Origin: Magnaporthiopsis rhizophila
Lineage: Eukaryota > Ascomycota > Sordariomycetes > Magnaporthales > Magnaporthaceae
DNA: 64,000 bases
Assembly: GCA_003049465.1 (NCBI GenBank)
Contig: PYSS01000033.1
Coordinates: 69,903 to 133,902, forward strand
Reading direction: 5' to 3'
Part shown: one piece after another, positions 21,090 through 31,874 of the stretch
How the letters are laid out: every line of letters begins with the position of its first letter
Numbering within the stretch: the stretch's first letter is position 1
Position numbers and translations under genes: made by a program
Notes under the pieces: generated by a model
The model's database searches: none
Told to the model about the DNA's origin: nothing
What the model saw: only the letters and a program-made list of their open reading frames with translations

Positions 21090-23351
21090 ATGTGTCCCTC
21101 GTGCGAGCCCGAGCAGTCCAACGGCCATGCCAATGGCAGCTCCAGTGGCGCCAACGGCTCCAACGGCTCCAACGGTTCGTCAAAGTCCCAGACGAAGCTG
21201 GCTGGCAGCGCTCAGCTGAACCCGTTTCCTCTCGGCGCCGCTAACCAGAAACTCGCAATGACGACAGGCTCCCACCCGGGCATGACGGGCGTCGAGAACC
21301 CCCGGGTCCAGCAGCAGCGGAATCCTTACGCGCCCGTCGGCGACTTTCTGTCCAACCTGAACAACTTCAAGATCATCGAGAGCACCCTCCGCGAGGGCGA
21401 GCAGTTCGCCAATGCCTTCTTCGACACTGTTAGTGCGCTTCGGGGCGTTGTTGCTCCAATGTCCATGCCAAACATCCCTCCGTGTCTCACAGCTGCTGGT
21501 GACACATGGGCGGGGAAACAACACGGCTCTGACAATTCTCCGTCACCGGCATCTAGGCCAAGAAGATCGAGATCGCCAAGGCCCTCGACGACTTCGGTGT
21601 CGACTACATCGAGCTCACCAGCCCGGCGGCGTCGGAGCAGTCGCGGGCCGACTGCGAAGCCATCTGCAAACTGGGCCTCAAGGCCAAGATTCTGACTCAC
21701 ATCAGGTGTCACATGGACGATGCCCGCATCGCCGTCGAGACAGGAGGTATGGTGCTGAAGGCTGTTTGTCCCGAGGCTCGGTGAGATGCTAACCGGTCGT
21801 TGCAGTTGATGGTGTCGACGTCGTCATTGGCACTTCATCGTTCCTCATGGAGGTGAGTCTCGGTACCGGAGCTTTGTTTTGTGGTTGGTGTGGAAGGATG
21901 GTCGATGCTGAACACTCTCTCGCTCTAGCACTCGCACGGCAAGGACATGACCTACATCACCAACACCGCGATCGAGGTCATCAACTTTGTCAAGAGCAAG
22001 GGAATCGAGGTCAGGTGTGAGTAGTACCACATGCTTCGACACGCCTGCCAACATCAACAGGCTCTCTTTGCATTGGTGATGGCGCTCGTGCATCTAACAC
22101 TGAACTGCCCATAGTCTCATCCGAGGACTCGTTCCGCAGCAACCTCGTTGACCTGCTCAGCATCTACTCGACCGTGGACAAGATCGGAGTCAACCGGGTT
22201 GGCATTGCCGACACTGTTGGATGCGCCTCCCCGCGCCAGGGTAAGCTCTCCCGGCGCCGCTTGGCTCCCCGGGCGCACGTGCATACACTAATCCTCGCGC
22301 TATTCTAGTGTACGACCTTGTCAAGACCCTGAGGGGAGTCGTCTCGTGGTAAGCTACATTCCCATGTGCAGTCCGTGCTTCCGCGCACGTCCGATCACGG
22401 AGCACTAACATGGTTCGCCAGTGACATCGAGACCCATTTCCACAACGACACCGGCTGTGCCATCTCAAATGCCTTCTGTGCCCTCGAGGCGGGCGCCACT
22501 CACGTGAGTCGACATGTCTGCTGAATGTTAGTTTCCTGCATGAGCGATGCATGCTGACGGCTCGCAGATCGACACCAGTGTTCTGGGCATTGGCGAGAGG
22601 AATGGCATCACGCCCCTGGGAGGTAAGCTCTCAAACTGATTCACTTCACCCAACGGCTCGTGGGCATCCAGCTAATCATCACCGCGGCTGCTAGGTCTCA
22701 TGGCCCGCATGATCGTGGGCTCCAAGGACTACGTTCTGAGCAAGTACAAGCTGCACAAGCTCAAGGAGATTGAGGAGCTTGTTGCCGAGGCTGTCCAAGT
22801 CAACATCCCCTTCAACAACCCCATCACCGGATTCTGCGCCTTCACACACAAGGCCGGCATCCACGCCAAAGCCATCCTGAACAACCCATCGACTTACGAG
22901 ATTATCGTATGTGATTTTGAATCTCTCGGGAGCGGAAGCCGCTCTCTTCCTTTGGAATCACAGTCACTAACTCGTCCGACAGGACCCGGCGCTGTTCGGA
23001 ATCACACGCTATGTGCACTTCACTAGCCGCCTGACTGGCTGGAACGCCATCAAGAGCAGAGTGACGCAGCTCAACATCGACATGACGGACGAGCAGTGCA
23101 AGGAGTGCACAGCCAAGATCAAGCTTCTGGCCGACATCAGGCCAATCGCCATCGACGACGCCGACTCCATCATCCATGCCTTCCACCGCAGCATCGTGGC
23201 CGGAAAGCCCATCGAGTCGCTGGGTAGCCTGCTGCCCAACATGACGGCCGAGGAGAAGACTGCACTTGCCAGCATGGAGAGCCGCGGCCGGGCGGTCGAC
23301 ATGGCGGATGCGCCCCCGACCAAGAAGGCCAAGGCCGAGGTTGCCGTCTAA
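21090..23351 (+). CDS. LYS20: homocitrate synthase
   Basis: Catalyses condensation of acetyl-CoA and 2-oxoglutarate to homocitrate, the first and feedback-inhibited step of the alpha-aminoadipate lysine pathway. Ten exons: 21090-21428, 21557-21746, 21806-21852, 21929-22016, 22115-22240, 22309-22348, 22422-22503, 22568-22622, 22695-22906 and 22983-23351, giving 515 residues. The DRE-TIM barrel starts with STLREGEQFANAFF (catalytic Arg). Other conserved blocks are SPAASEQSR, GTSSFLMEHSHGKD, ETHFHNDTGCAI (metal-binding His pair), GERNGITPLGG and FTHKAGIHAKA. The N-terminus (MCPSCEPEQSNGHANG plus a Gly/Asn/Ser run) is a fungal extension that is longer than in yeast. The C-terminus ends in a Lys-rich tail (TKKAKAEVAV), which may bear on nuclear localisation as reported for yeast enzymes. 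Confidence 0.96.
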
Positions 23352-23725
23352 GATGGAGAGGCAGCATTGCATTTTACGCCGATGAAGCGCAGACACAGGA
23401 AAACAAAAAGCGATGCCAAAAAAATCTAGTGTTTTGGGAGGGCATATCAAAAAAAAAGTTATCATACCAGGTTCAGGATTGCGTGGCTTTATTTTTGCTT
23501 GGGATCTAACTAGCTTAGCTACCCGCCGCCGCCTTTTTTTGAGATATCAGAATGATTTGTTACGTTCAACACTTTCGAAGCATGCTCGGAATCGAAGCCG
23601 GCATCAGGGGCAAGTCTAACAGTACAAAAGTCCCAAATTTGGCTGCTAAGAATTAAAACTCTCATGTAAAAAGCGAGCAAAGTTAGGTGTGCTCTCACGT
23701 CATTCGACGAGTACCGAATATCTCT
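23352..23725. other. convergent 3' flanks of homocitrate synthase and GET2
   Basis: 374 bp of A/T-rich spacer with short poly-A runs. No gene or structured RNA is seen. Confidence 0.5.
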
Positions 23726-24887
23726 TCATTGTCCTCCTCCAAAGCCACAAAAGCTGCACGACCGCAACAAAGAGCTCACGCCAAGCATAAAGACCAAAAC
23801 CAGCAGGTCCGCCCTGAGAGTCGAGATGATCTGGCTGTAGCGCAAGACCGACTCGGTGTACGCCCTATACGGGTCCGGCATAAACCCGGCCACGGTCCAG
23901 ACCAGTCCCGTGGGCTGGGGGCGAGCGCGGTCGAGAAAGAAGCGCGACGTGATGAGGACGGCTTCGACGGTGAGAAAGGCCATGAAGAAGACTTGCCTCC
24001 TTGCCTTGACGTCGCCGTCGAGCAGGTCCGGGATGCCGTCGGCGTCGGCCACGGCGGCGCGGTCGCGGTCCTCGCGGGATCCCGTGAAGCCGGCGTTGCT
24101 GGTGCCGGTGGAGACGACCAGGTAGAGGCCCAGGCTTGCCGACAGGGCGAGGTGGAGGAGGCGCCAGAACCTGGCGTATGTGTCGACGGGAGGGGTTGCC
24201 GCTTGTTGTTGTTGAGGGATGGTGTTTCCGGGGGTAGGGGTGCCGGTGCCGAGGCCGCCGCCGCCCATCATGTCCGGGGGAGGGAAGACGCCCGGCGCGC
24301 CGCCGCCCATGGTGGTCAGCATTTGGTTGAGGAGCTGTACCATAGGGTCGTTGGCGCCGGCGCCGGCTCCGGCTCCGGCTCCGGCTTGTGGGTCGAGGCC
24401 GAGCATGAACTGGCGCAGTTGGGCTTCGGAGAGCTCTGGGCCAGGGGCTGGGGACGACGAGTCGGCGGGCCGGCGAGGGGTAGCGCGAGGGACGTAGTGG
24501 TGCTCTGAGATGTCGACCTCGGCCGGGTCAGCGTGCTCATCTGCCGCCGCTGCTGGTGCTGCTGACGTCGCGGCGGGCTTGGATGGCTGCTGCTGCTGCT
24601 GCTCTGCGGTTGGTGGCTGTGGGATCGGGTCTGGGGAAGTTGTCGGTGTTAGTTAGGTAGCTTGTACCAGCCGGAGGACACATCGTCGCGGGCAGCACAG
24701 GTGAGGGGGCTTCATTTTTACCTCTCTGCAGCCCGCCGCCAAGACCCGTAATCTTGTTCAGCCTCGCGCTGCCGCCGGCCTTGATCTTGGCCTCCCTGCG
24801 CTCCTTGCGGATCCTCGCCTGCTCCGCTGCCCTGGCAGCCGCCGCGTCCTCGGCAGACGTGGCGCCCGTGCCGACGCCCTCGGTCAT
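23726..24887 (-). CDS. GET2: GET complex subunit GET2 (tail-anchored protein insertion)
   Basis: Two exons, 24887-24722 and 24630-23726, give 356 residues. The intron runs from donor GTAAAA to acceptor CAG with a CTAAC branch. Get2 is an ER membrane receptor that, with Get1, captures the Get3/tail-anchored protein complex. The N-terminal basic helix at residues 25-36 (RIRKERREAKIK), followed by GGSARLNKITG, is the Get3-binding signature of the family. The middle is disordered (poly-Gln, then a Gly/Ala/Asn stretch). Three hydrophobic segments lie at about 210-228, 269-287 and 329-345, matching the three membrane spans of Get2/CAML. The C-terminus is short. Confidence 0.85.
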
Positions 24888-25727
24888 CTTTGCCTGTTAC
24901 TTGCAAGAGAGGGGGCAACTCGAATGTAGAGGTGTTTGTGTGTGTTGTTGGCGGATTGACGCCTTCAAAGAGGTTAGGTTGTCGCTTTTTTATTGGGGGG
25001 ATAGTGAGAATGGGCTGCCAGCTTGTTGGGGTTTTGTCAAGGTGGTGCGAGCTGGCGGGGAGAGGAAGGATCGACTGCTGCTCACCTATGAAGTAGCAAC
25101 ACCTGTCGCCCACACTGGGTGTCTATAGGTGGTTTTGGTTATCTTATCGCAAGCCACCTTGGGAACCTCCGCTAACTGTAGTCACCCCACTTATAATTGG
25201 ATTGGCTTTTATGAAAACGATCAACCTTCAGAATTTATCACCACGTTGGCCGACCCGCCCTTCAGCGTGGAAAGGAAAAATAATAATTTTGCCTCTTAAA
25301 GGCAACAAAAGCCACAACCTGCGAAATCTATGCATGTGATGGCCGGGCGACGGCGTCAATGAGCGTGGCGTGCCACGCAGGCACAAGTCGTCAAGTGGAG
25401 CGGATGACATAAGTCGGCGACAGGCAACAGGTCCTGGGGCCAGTCTCTTTCTCTAGTTCCACCCGGCGCCACCTGGTGTTAGCCGTTCCTGCCCTGGTTC
25501 TTATGACTGGTGCTTTCCCCAAGTATGTAATGCTTCCTGGCACAAGCCTTGTTGCCGTCCCAGGTGGCAGCCGCCCCTCCCTGATTCTTGCCGTTCTCTT
25601 AAGGTTCTCGCTTGCGTTCTTGGGACGTGGGCCGCAGGGCGTGGAACGCAAGGGCTTGGGACGCAGGGGGCAAGGTACAGAGGAGGCGACACAGGGGGCA
25701 AAACAGGAATCAGGAGGCAAACAGAAA
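24888..25727. other. intergenic upstream of GET2
   Basis: 840 bp with no supported gene. It contains repeated GCGTTCTTGGGACG/GGACGCAGGGGG-type words at about 25610-25690. Confidence 0.4.
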
Positions 25728-25984
25728 TCAGGACCCGGCGAGCTCGAGGGCCAGGGCGTGCAAGCCGGGCTTGAGCTCGACGAGGCCCTGGCATCGTAGG
25801 ACACGTCGTGCTTGCCAAGGTGCGCGTACACCTCGGCCTCGATGGCCAGCTCGTCTTCGACGCTGAGCTCGTAGGAGGCTCGCTTCTCTCCCTGCTCCCA
25901 GACCTGCCAGCTTTTGTAAACCGTCCTGATGTCGGGGCAGGTGGCGTAGCAGGAGCCGCCCATGTCGATGACGGAGTCCCACAT
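25728..25984 (-). pseudogene. truncated, frameshifted protein-kinase-like fragment
   Basis: From the ATG at 25984 the minus strand encodes the N-terminal part of a fungal kinase-like protein: VIDMGGSCYATCPDIRTVYK, then SYELSVEDELAIEAEVYAHL, then GKHD. At about 25806 the homology jumps frame: the next frame continues RVLRCQGLVELKPGL and then HALALELAGS before a TGA at 25728. Restoring one base would join them, so a single-nucleotide deletion is the simplest explanation. Only the N-lobe region is present and no catalytic loop follows. This is a decayed copy of an expanded fungal family. Confidence 0.65.
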
Positions 25985-26381
25985 CGTCTTGGAGCGGCGA
26001 TTTTGTAGACACCGAGGGGACGAGGTTGTCGGCCGTGAACGAGGAAGCAGATGCGCGCAAGGGCTGCCGTGACGGAGAAGAGATTTGTTGTCAAATGGCC
26101 GTATATAGAAAAATGCCCCCGCAAACGCGGCGGCAAAGTCGGTGGTTGTCGCAATGGGGAGATTTATTTTAGATGGCACCGATGAAAAAAGTCGCCTTCT
26201 TTCTATCTGGCGCGCTGAAAAACAGAGCGCGTATTACTCGCCGGCGGTCAACGCCTTGTACGACGACATTGTTGGTCGTATACGTCTCTATTACATAATC
26301 GCGAGGCCGTCACGTCGACGGCAGCGACGATGGACCGAAACCGCACCGCACCACCACGAAACAGCAACAGCACAATAATAA

Positions 26382-26413
<32 letters not shown>

Positions 26414-26830
26414 ACAGCAACAACAACAGCAACATATGCCTTCATCAAGAAGGACGCACAGGCGTTGATGCCTGTACGTTCCATCCTCTGTCTCCTCTCC
26501 CCAGGCTACGCCTACCCTTTCCACGCTCCGCCTCTATCTCCCGGGCTATGACTCCTTTTCACTATTGCCCCATCTCCCCAGGCTGTGACTCCCTTCCCAT
26601 TACAACAACAAGGTATCCTCCAGCCCCTTCTGGGCGTGACTGGCGTGTTCCCATAGTGCATAGTACCTACCTACATATCACGCACCAGAATTTATTTCCG
26701 TAACACGCCCCTAAACCCACACGGGCCTTCAGGGGTCACTCCTTTCCCTTTTCCCAATCCTACACCCGCACAGGCCTAACATCTCCGAATGCGTTTCTAG
26801 AAGCTCGCCGTGTTTAATGCGCGGGCTAGG
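25985..26830. other. intergenic, with CAG/CAA microsatellite
   Basis: No supported gene. It includes a (CAG/CAA)n tract at 26361-26433 whose frames read as poly-Gln, poly-Ala or poly-Ser without a surrounding domain. Confidence 0.45.
26361..26433. repeat. CAG/CAA microsatellite
   Basis: An impure trinucleotide repeat of CAG and CAA units, about 70 bases. No intact coding frame spans it. Confidence 0.85.
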
Positions 26831-27987
26831 CCGCAAGAAGACGTCGCTCAGGAGGAGCTCAGCCAGGCGTGGCGGAAGCTCTGAAGCCGACGCACCGTAT
26901 TCGTTGGGCCAGGGAGGGAATCGACGACGGGTTCCGCAAGCTCAGCCAAGCCAGGCTTACCTTCCGGCGCAGGGTGCTGGAAGACCGCGAGGAGGTCGAA
27001 CGCGAGATGGCCGAGCACGAGGAGGCTCTCTAGGCGGCTATCCAGGCGGCTTCCCAGGCCCCCGCGTCCACCCGAGTGCCCGCGACCCCGGCGCCGACAC
27101 CCCTTGTGCCCGTGGTCCCGGCCCCGGCACTGCCGCCACCTGCGCCCCCGGCGCCCAAGCCACAGGTGCCCCTGACGCCAATCACGCCCGCGCCCAAGTC
27201 CAAGCCCGCACCCAAGTACCCAAAGACCCGGGAGTACCTGGACAGGCACGCGCAGAGGGAACGCGAGCGCAGGGCAGCTCAAAGGGCGGGGCGTGACGAA
27301 GCCCTCCGCGAGGAAGAGGCGCGCATGGCTCCCCTTCTCGCCCTCGAGGCCGCTGAGCACAGGGCCATCCTCCAGGCGGCCACCGATGCGGCCAACGAGG
27401 CGACGGAGAAGGTGGACGCATACCGGGTTGCCTTCAAGAAGGGCAAGTACCGAAGCCTATCCGCTCGTGAGCTCAGAGACCTCGAGATGGACATGGGCGA
27501 TAAGGTGACTGCGCAGCGGGAGCTTGAGCGAGAGCTCAACCGGCCGCCACCCCTTTCCCTCGAGGAACGTCGCACTTTCATTTGCGACGTTGAGGGATGT
27601 CCGTCTGCCTTTACAAAGATGGACAATCTCGTCGCTCATTGGGACAGGGAGCATCCCGAGCGAGCGGTCGAGCACGCGGCAGCTCACCAGGCCAAGAAGG
27701 AGGAGCCCGACGGCCGACGCAATTTTCCGTGCACGTATCCCGGCCGCACCGGGTATGGTCCCTATACGACCAAAGCTGCTCTGCTGCGCCATGAACGGGA
27801 GAAGCACAAGCCAATCCCCACCATTGCCGAGGCAAGGGCCAAGAAGGCGAGGATTGAGGCCGACCGCAAGTTCAAGTGCCATTTCCCTGGCTGCGGCAAG
27901 GCCTATACCAGCCAACCTCATCTGGAAGGCCACCAGAAACGGAAAGGCCATTCTGTTGTCGAGGAAGTTATAAGCAGGCGACCCTGA
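26831..27987 (+). pseudogene. C2H2 zinc-finger gene interrupted by TAG (probable pseudogene)
   Basis: One frame runs from about 26881 to the TGA at 27985 and encodes a charged coiled-coil region (LEDREEVEREMAEHEEAL). It then meets an in-frame TAG at 27031 and continues as a Pro/Ala linker, a second coiled coil and three zinc fingers. Finger 1 (CDVEGC...HWDREH) and finger 3 (CHFPGCGKAY...HQKRKGH) are C-x4-C-x12-H types. Finger 2 (CTYPGRTGYG) has Arg in place of its second Cys. Upstream of 26881 the similarity shifts frame (QEELSQAWRKL). TAG where CAG fits the sequence is a C-to-T change. A shorter intact frame from the ATG at 27325 (220 codons) could still make a finger protein. Confidence 0.6.
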
Positions 27988-28289
27988 TCGGGCGCTGGCG
28001 GCTGCGATGCGAAGAGGCCAAGGCTTGGCCAATGGTCCCTTCGCCTGGCACCAGCCTACCTGTGTGCTAACACAATGCTAGAAGACTGCCTCTCGAAAGA
28101 GTGGCATGGCTCGCACCAGCTTGAAGACTGCCTCTCGAAAGATTGGCATGGCTCACACCGCTTGAAGACTGCCTCTCACAGGACTGGCATGGCTCGCGAT
28201 ATTGATTTGTACCTCAGTGTGAAGATAGTTATGGAGCGAATCAACCACGTTGGTGGTCCCCCTGTCCCTTCACGCGATGGCGAATCACT
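27988..28289. other. intergenic with 41 bp tandem repeat
   Basis: The only structure seen is the three-copy 41 bp repeat at 28080-28197, between the zinc-finger and kinase remnants. Confidence 0.5.
28080..28197. repeat. 41 bp tandem repeat, three copies
   Basis: Units begin at about 28080, 28121 and 28162. Each carries TTGAAGACTGCCTCTC followed by TGGCATGGCTC with small differences. The third copy is the most diverged. Confidence 0.9.
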
Positions 28290-28766
28290 AACGTTGTTCA
28301 TAGAAGCGCATCGTCTCGTCATCGAACCGTATCCGACGCCGTCAGCAACTACCACTTTCCCCTCACTGTCGAAGCCAACTATTCCCTGATAGTCCAAGAC
28401 CCGGGTTCCACCAGCAACATCACCGTCATACCGCGACACGGCGTCGCCTCCGAGTCCTACCAGGACAAAGTGGACAGATTCCGCGCGGGTACGGCGGATG
28501 CAGGGCAAGTCCTCGATCTTGGCCATCTTGGCTTGAGCCGGATTGGTACCACAGCCCCGTCAGACGCGCAAACACCCGCCTCCCGACCCGAGTCCACGAT
28601 GGTGCACATGAGACTCGGCGAAAGTGGTTTTGGTAAGGTCTACCACGCCTGGGACGCCACCACCGGCCGGGAGTACGCGCTGAAGGAGCCGGAGAATACC
28701 TTGACTTTGAGTTATAGCCCAGCTCAATGGCAGGAGGAGACACGCATCATGCAGCAAATCAAGCAC
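28290..28766 (+). pseudogene. FHA/protein-kinase N-lobe fragment
   Basis: One open frame encodes an FHA-like end (SLIVQDPGSTSNITVI), a linker, then a kinase N-lobe with a glycine loop (RLGESGFGKVYHAWDATTG) and the VAIK-type lysine (EYALKEPEN). It stops being kinase-like after TRIMQQIKH at 28766, where a GTTAGT donor could begin an intron. No hinge, HRD or DFG motif follows downstream. In the loop the canonical G-x-G-x-x-G reads G-E-S-G-F-G, with Ser for the second Gly (a GGC-to-AGC type change). FHA plus kinase resembles Rad53/Cds1-type architecture, but this is a truncated remnant. Confidence 0.6.
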
Positions 28767-30056
28767 GTTAGTGGCCCCCTCTATTCCTATCACGCCAAAA
28801 GCTCCGCAACCTGGAAGACAGCCTGTTCCGTAGATGCAGCCCAGGGAAGGCGTTGGACCCGAGCTGCGGCACCGTCACGGCTGCGACGGTCGTACGAGCG
28901 AGGGATACCACCAAGCTGCGGACCAAACCGAGCTCAGCATCGCTCGTGTTAGCCCGCGAGCCGGACGGGTCGCAGGAAGACAGGCCGTCCGAAGCCCCGA
29001 TTCGGGAGGCGCTCGACAAAGCGCTCATGGACATGGCGAGCGGACCGGAAACGTGCATTGGAAAGGGAGGCGCCACACTCTCCGTCAAAAGACCCATGGC
29101 CGCCAGGTAAGCACGCCAACTAGGTACCTACCTATCTGCATTTCCCCGACGTAGAGGCTAACCGCGTCCTGCGTGAACCAGAGGAGCCCCGGTTCTAGAA
29201 GCCCTCGAGCACTGCCGACTGGGTGAGCGGACGACGACGATGACGGCGGCGTAGGGGATGATCTGAGCGCTAGGGCGGTGAAAAAGCATAAGACTGTGGG
29301 CTGAGCTGGCAGGCAGCCCACACGGAAAGGACAAAGATTGGAGCTGGTAGCAAAGATGATAGCGACAAGTGCCAGGAGAAGGTTACGCCGTGCAGACGAG
29401 CAACATTGTACCAACTCGAAATCTAAAAGTTGCTGTAACCGCTCTAGAAGTAGCAAACCCCCAGCCCCAACTCAAACACTTCCCAATTTACGACCTCGTT
29501 CTCAGTCAAGAATGGGGAGTCCTTCAGCCACTCTTACAAAGGCTGAAACAATTTCCCTAGTATTCGAGATAATGTAGTACCTTCTGGGATACCCTCATTC
29601 CGATAGATCCCTGGGCTCACCCGACAGGTCTATTATTACAGGCCGACCTTTGGTGTGACCAACACGAATAGGCGCAGATTCCTGTCAGTGAGCCAGATAC
29701 CCATGTCGGTGCATGGGTACACACTGGAAATTTCTAACCTGCTAATTGGATAATGCCCTTGTTATTGACCCACAATGACAGCCTGCCGCGCCCGAAGGGG
29801 TGATGTACCCGCCGAATAGACGGTTGGCATTGTTTTAGCACAAGATTGAGCATGCACAGTCGGGTCCGTCTCACTGTTAGTGGAACGTGAAGTTGGTCAG
29901 GTAGGTAGGCAACGGGCGCCTAAAGTGAGGCTGTGTAAGCCGAGCCCGTCGTGCCCTGATGCTTAAAACCCGCCCGCCGCCGCCGTCCCTCGAGCACCCG
30001 CCCAGACCGAACCTTCCCAGGTGCTCCGCATCTCAGGCCCAAAAAAAACGGAGACC
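28767..30056. other. 1.3 kb with no clear gene
   Basis: A plus-strand frame at 28853-29110 (85 codons, with KALMDMASGPETCIGKGG) looks weakly coding and may be a scrap of the preceding kinase locus. Otherwise nothing is recognised. Confidence 0.35.
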
Positions 30057-31615
30057 ATGGCGACCGAGCTCTCAGCCGGCCAGTTCCTCTATCTCAGCTT
30101 GGATAAGCGCGTCCGCTGGGTGCGGCAAAATCTCAGCAAAAGCGAAGGCGGTTCACGCAACATACAGAATCTCACGGGCTGGGATGTCATACCCACGCCC
30201 GAAAGGGCTGTTCTTGGGCAAGCGCTGCTGTGAGTGCTAGATTGACTTTTTTGCGACTGCCCCTGGCACAAGGACTAACACCTGAGCCCCCGCTGCGTAA
30301 CCAAGCGGTGGAGCTAGCCACAGCACCCTCGGTCGACACCACCGCCCTCGCCGGACTATTGCATCAAATCCCATCCGAACCAAAGAATCGCACGTTACAA
30401 AAGCACCAGCCGAGACCCTCCTACTCGCCGACTGAAGTATACGACCCCGAGGGAGAAAAGGAGAAATACAAGGTCAAACACCACCGGGCCCTCCTCGACG
30501 ATGGCGCCCGACCCCTGTTTGGTGTCGCCCTCTTCCCACAAATACAAGCGAATCCGGACGCGTACGCCCAGCTGCTGCGGCCGTATTCCAGACCACACGG
30601 GCCTGCGGATACCAGGGACGCTTGTCATGCCCTCTCCAGGCAGTCCAATCGATAGAAGAATTTCCGTTTCTGGCAGAATCATAGCAGGTGCAAGAAACCC
30701 GGGTTTGATGAGTATTGCTTCTCCCACCAGCGCGCCTATTACCTGATGGGGGGGAAGCAATCTTCCGCGAAAGACAAAGAGGATATCGAGGGATATGCCC
30801 AGCATTCCAGCGAATGGCTTGCACACCAGGGGTTCGTCCCCCATCGACCGTTCTCGCTACTCTCGGACCCGAAAGCGCAGGACCAGTGAACTACATATAT
30901 CAAATATCTCGCCTTCGAAATTCAATACCCCCGCAGGCTTCATAAGGTTGCCCAAGAAATGGAAAAGGGAATAAAACTACACGGTTACAAGGAGACATAC
31001 CGGTCAGATAAAGCAAATATCAAAATACAGCAATTCAAAATCGAGTAGATCCTGTCCGAGATAAAGAAGATCAAGGCAAAACAGAAGGCTGCCGCTGGCG
31101 AGAGCCGTGGCAGCCCAAATAGCAGCAGCAGGGATCAGAATCACACAGACAACACCAACCCATCGGAGAACGCCTCTATACCGCTGCAGGAGAAGACGGT
31201 AGAAGAGATAAACAAGGCGGTTGGAACGGAGATGGTGCCGGCTGGCAAAAGCGCCAACTCATCACGAACAAGACGGAGCAAGAAACGCAAGTCCGCAACA
31301 GAAGCAAACGAGGAGGAGGAGGGGGGCGTCCCGGATCCGCAAGCAAAAAAAAGGAAGGTGGCCGGCAAGCGTAACGGCCCAAGCAGCAACTCGCAGCCGC
31401 AAGCTCTGGGTCTCCGGGCGCCAGCTATCTCAAAAGGCACCACTGCTACCCAGGTCCCGCCGCCTGATCGTCGGTCCAAGCGCTCCAGGGCACCTCGCGG
31501 GACAACAGCAGCACCACCGCCTCCACCGCCTTCGGATGCGCGCAGCAAGCGGCTGCGCTCGCTACGGCCGCGGGCCAATAGGAAAGCGGTAACTTCTCGT
31601 TCGCAGCGTGTTTGA
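30057..31615 (+). pseudogene. unidentified gene with three in-frame stops
   Basis: A first exon-like frame starts at the ATG at 30057 (MATELSAGQFLYLSLDKRV...) and reaches a GTGAGT donor at 30230. A second frame then stays coding-like from about 30290 to the TGA at 31613. It is broken by TAG at 30653, TGA at 30887 and TAG at 31046. Across the stops the sequence reads continuously: FRFWQNHSRCKKPGFDEYC, YAQHSSEWLAHQGF, IKYLAFEIQYPRRLHK and a Lys/Arg-rich, nuclear-protein-like C-terminus (KKRKSATEAN, KKRKVAGKR). No acceptor restores frame after the first exon. I do not recognise the family. The three stops are compatible with C-to-T decay. Confidence 0.55.
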
Positions 31616-31874
31616 TCAAAAGCGTAAAAAAGGAGGCGATGTTGGTTGCGAAAAGATCTTTCCTTTTTCTCTCTCTTTCTCTGCTTATTTTCTTTCCAAA
31701 AGGCGGTTAAAAATGGGTTAAGCGGGTTTAAAACCGCAATGGACGGCTTAGCTTAGGGATTGACTCATATGGCCCGTGCGGGACGTGGTGGTTTCGAGGT
31801 AACCCACTTTCTAGATTTGGATAGTAGTTGAGGCATCAAATTTGTCTACACCGCTTCCCAATCCCCAAGCAGCT

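Noticed and set aside
28080..28197. Possible CRISPR-like array
   Set aside because: The units are contiguous with no spacers, and this is eukaryotic DNA; it is a plain tandem repeat.
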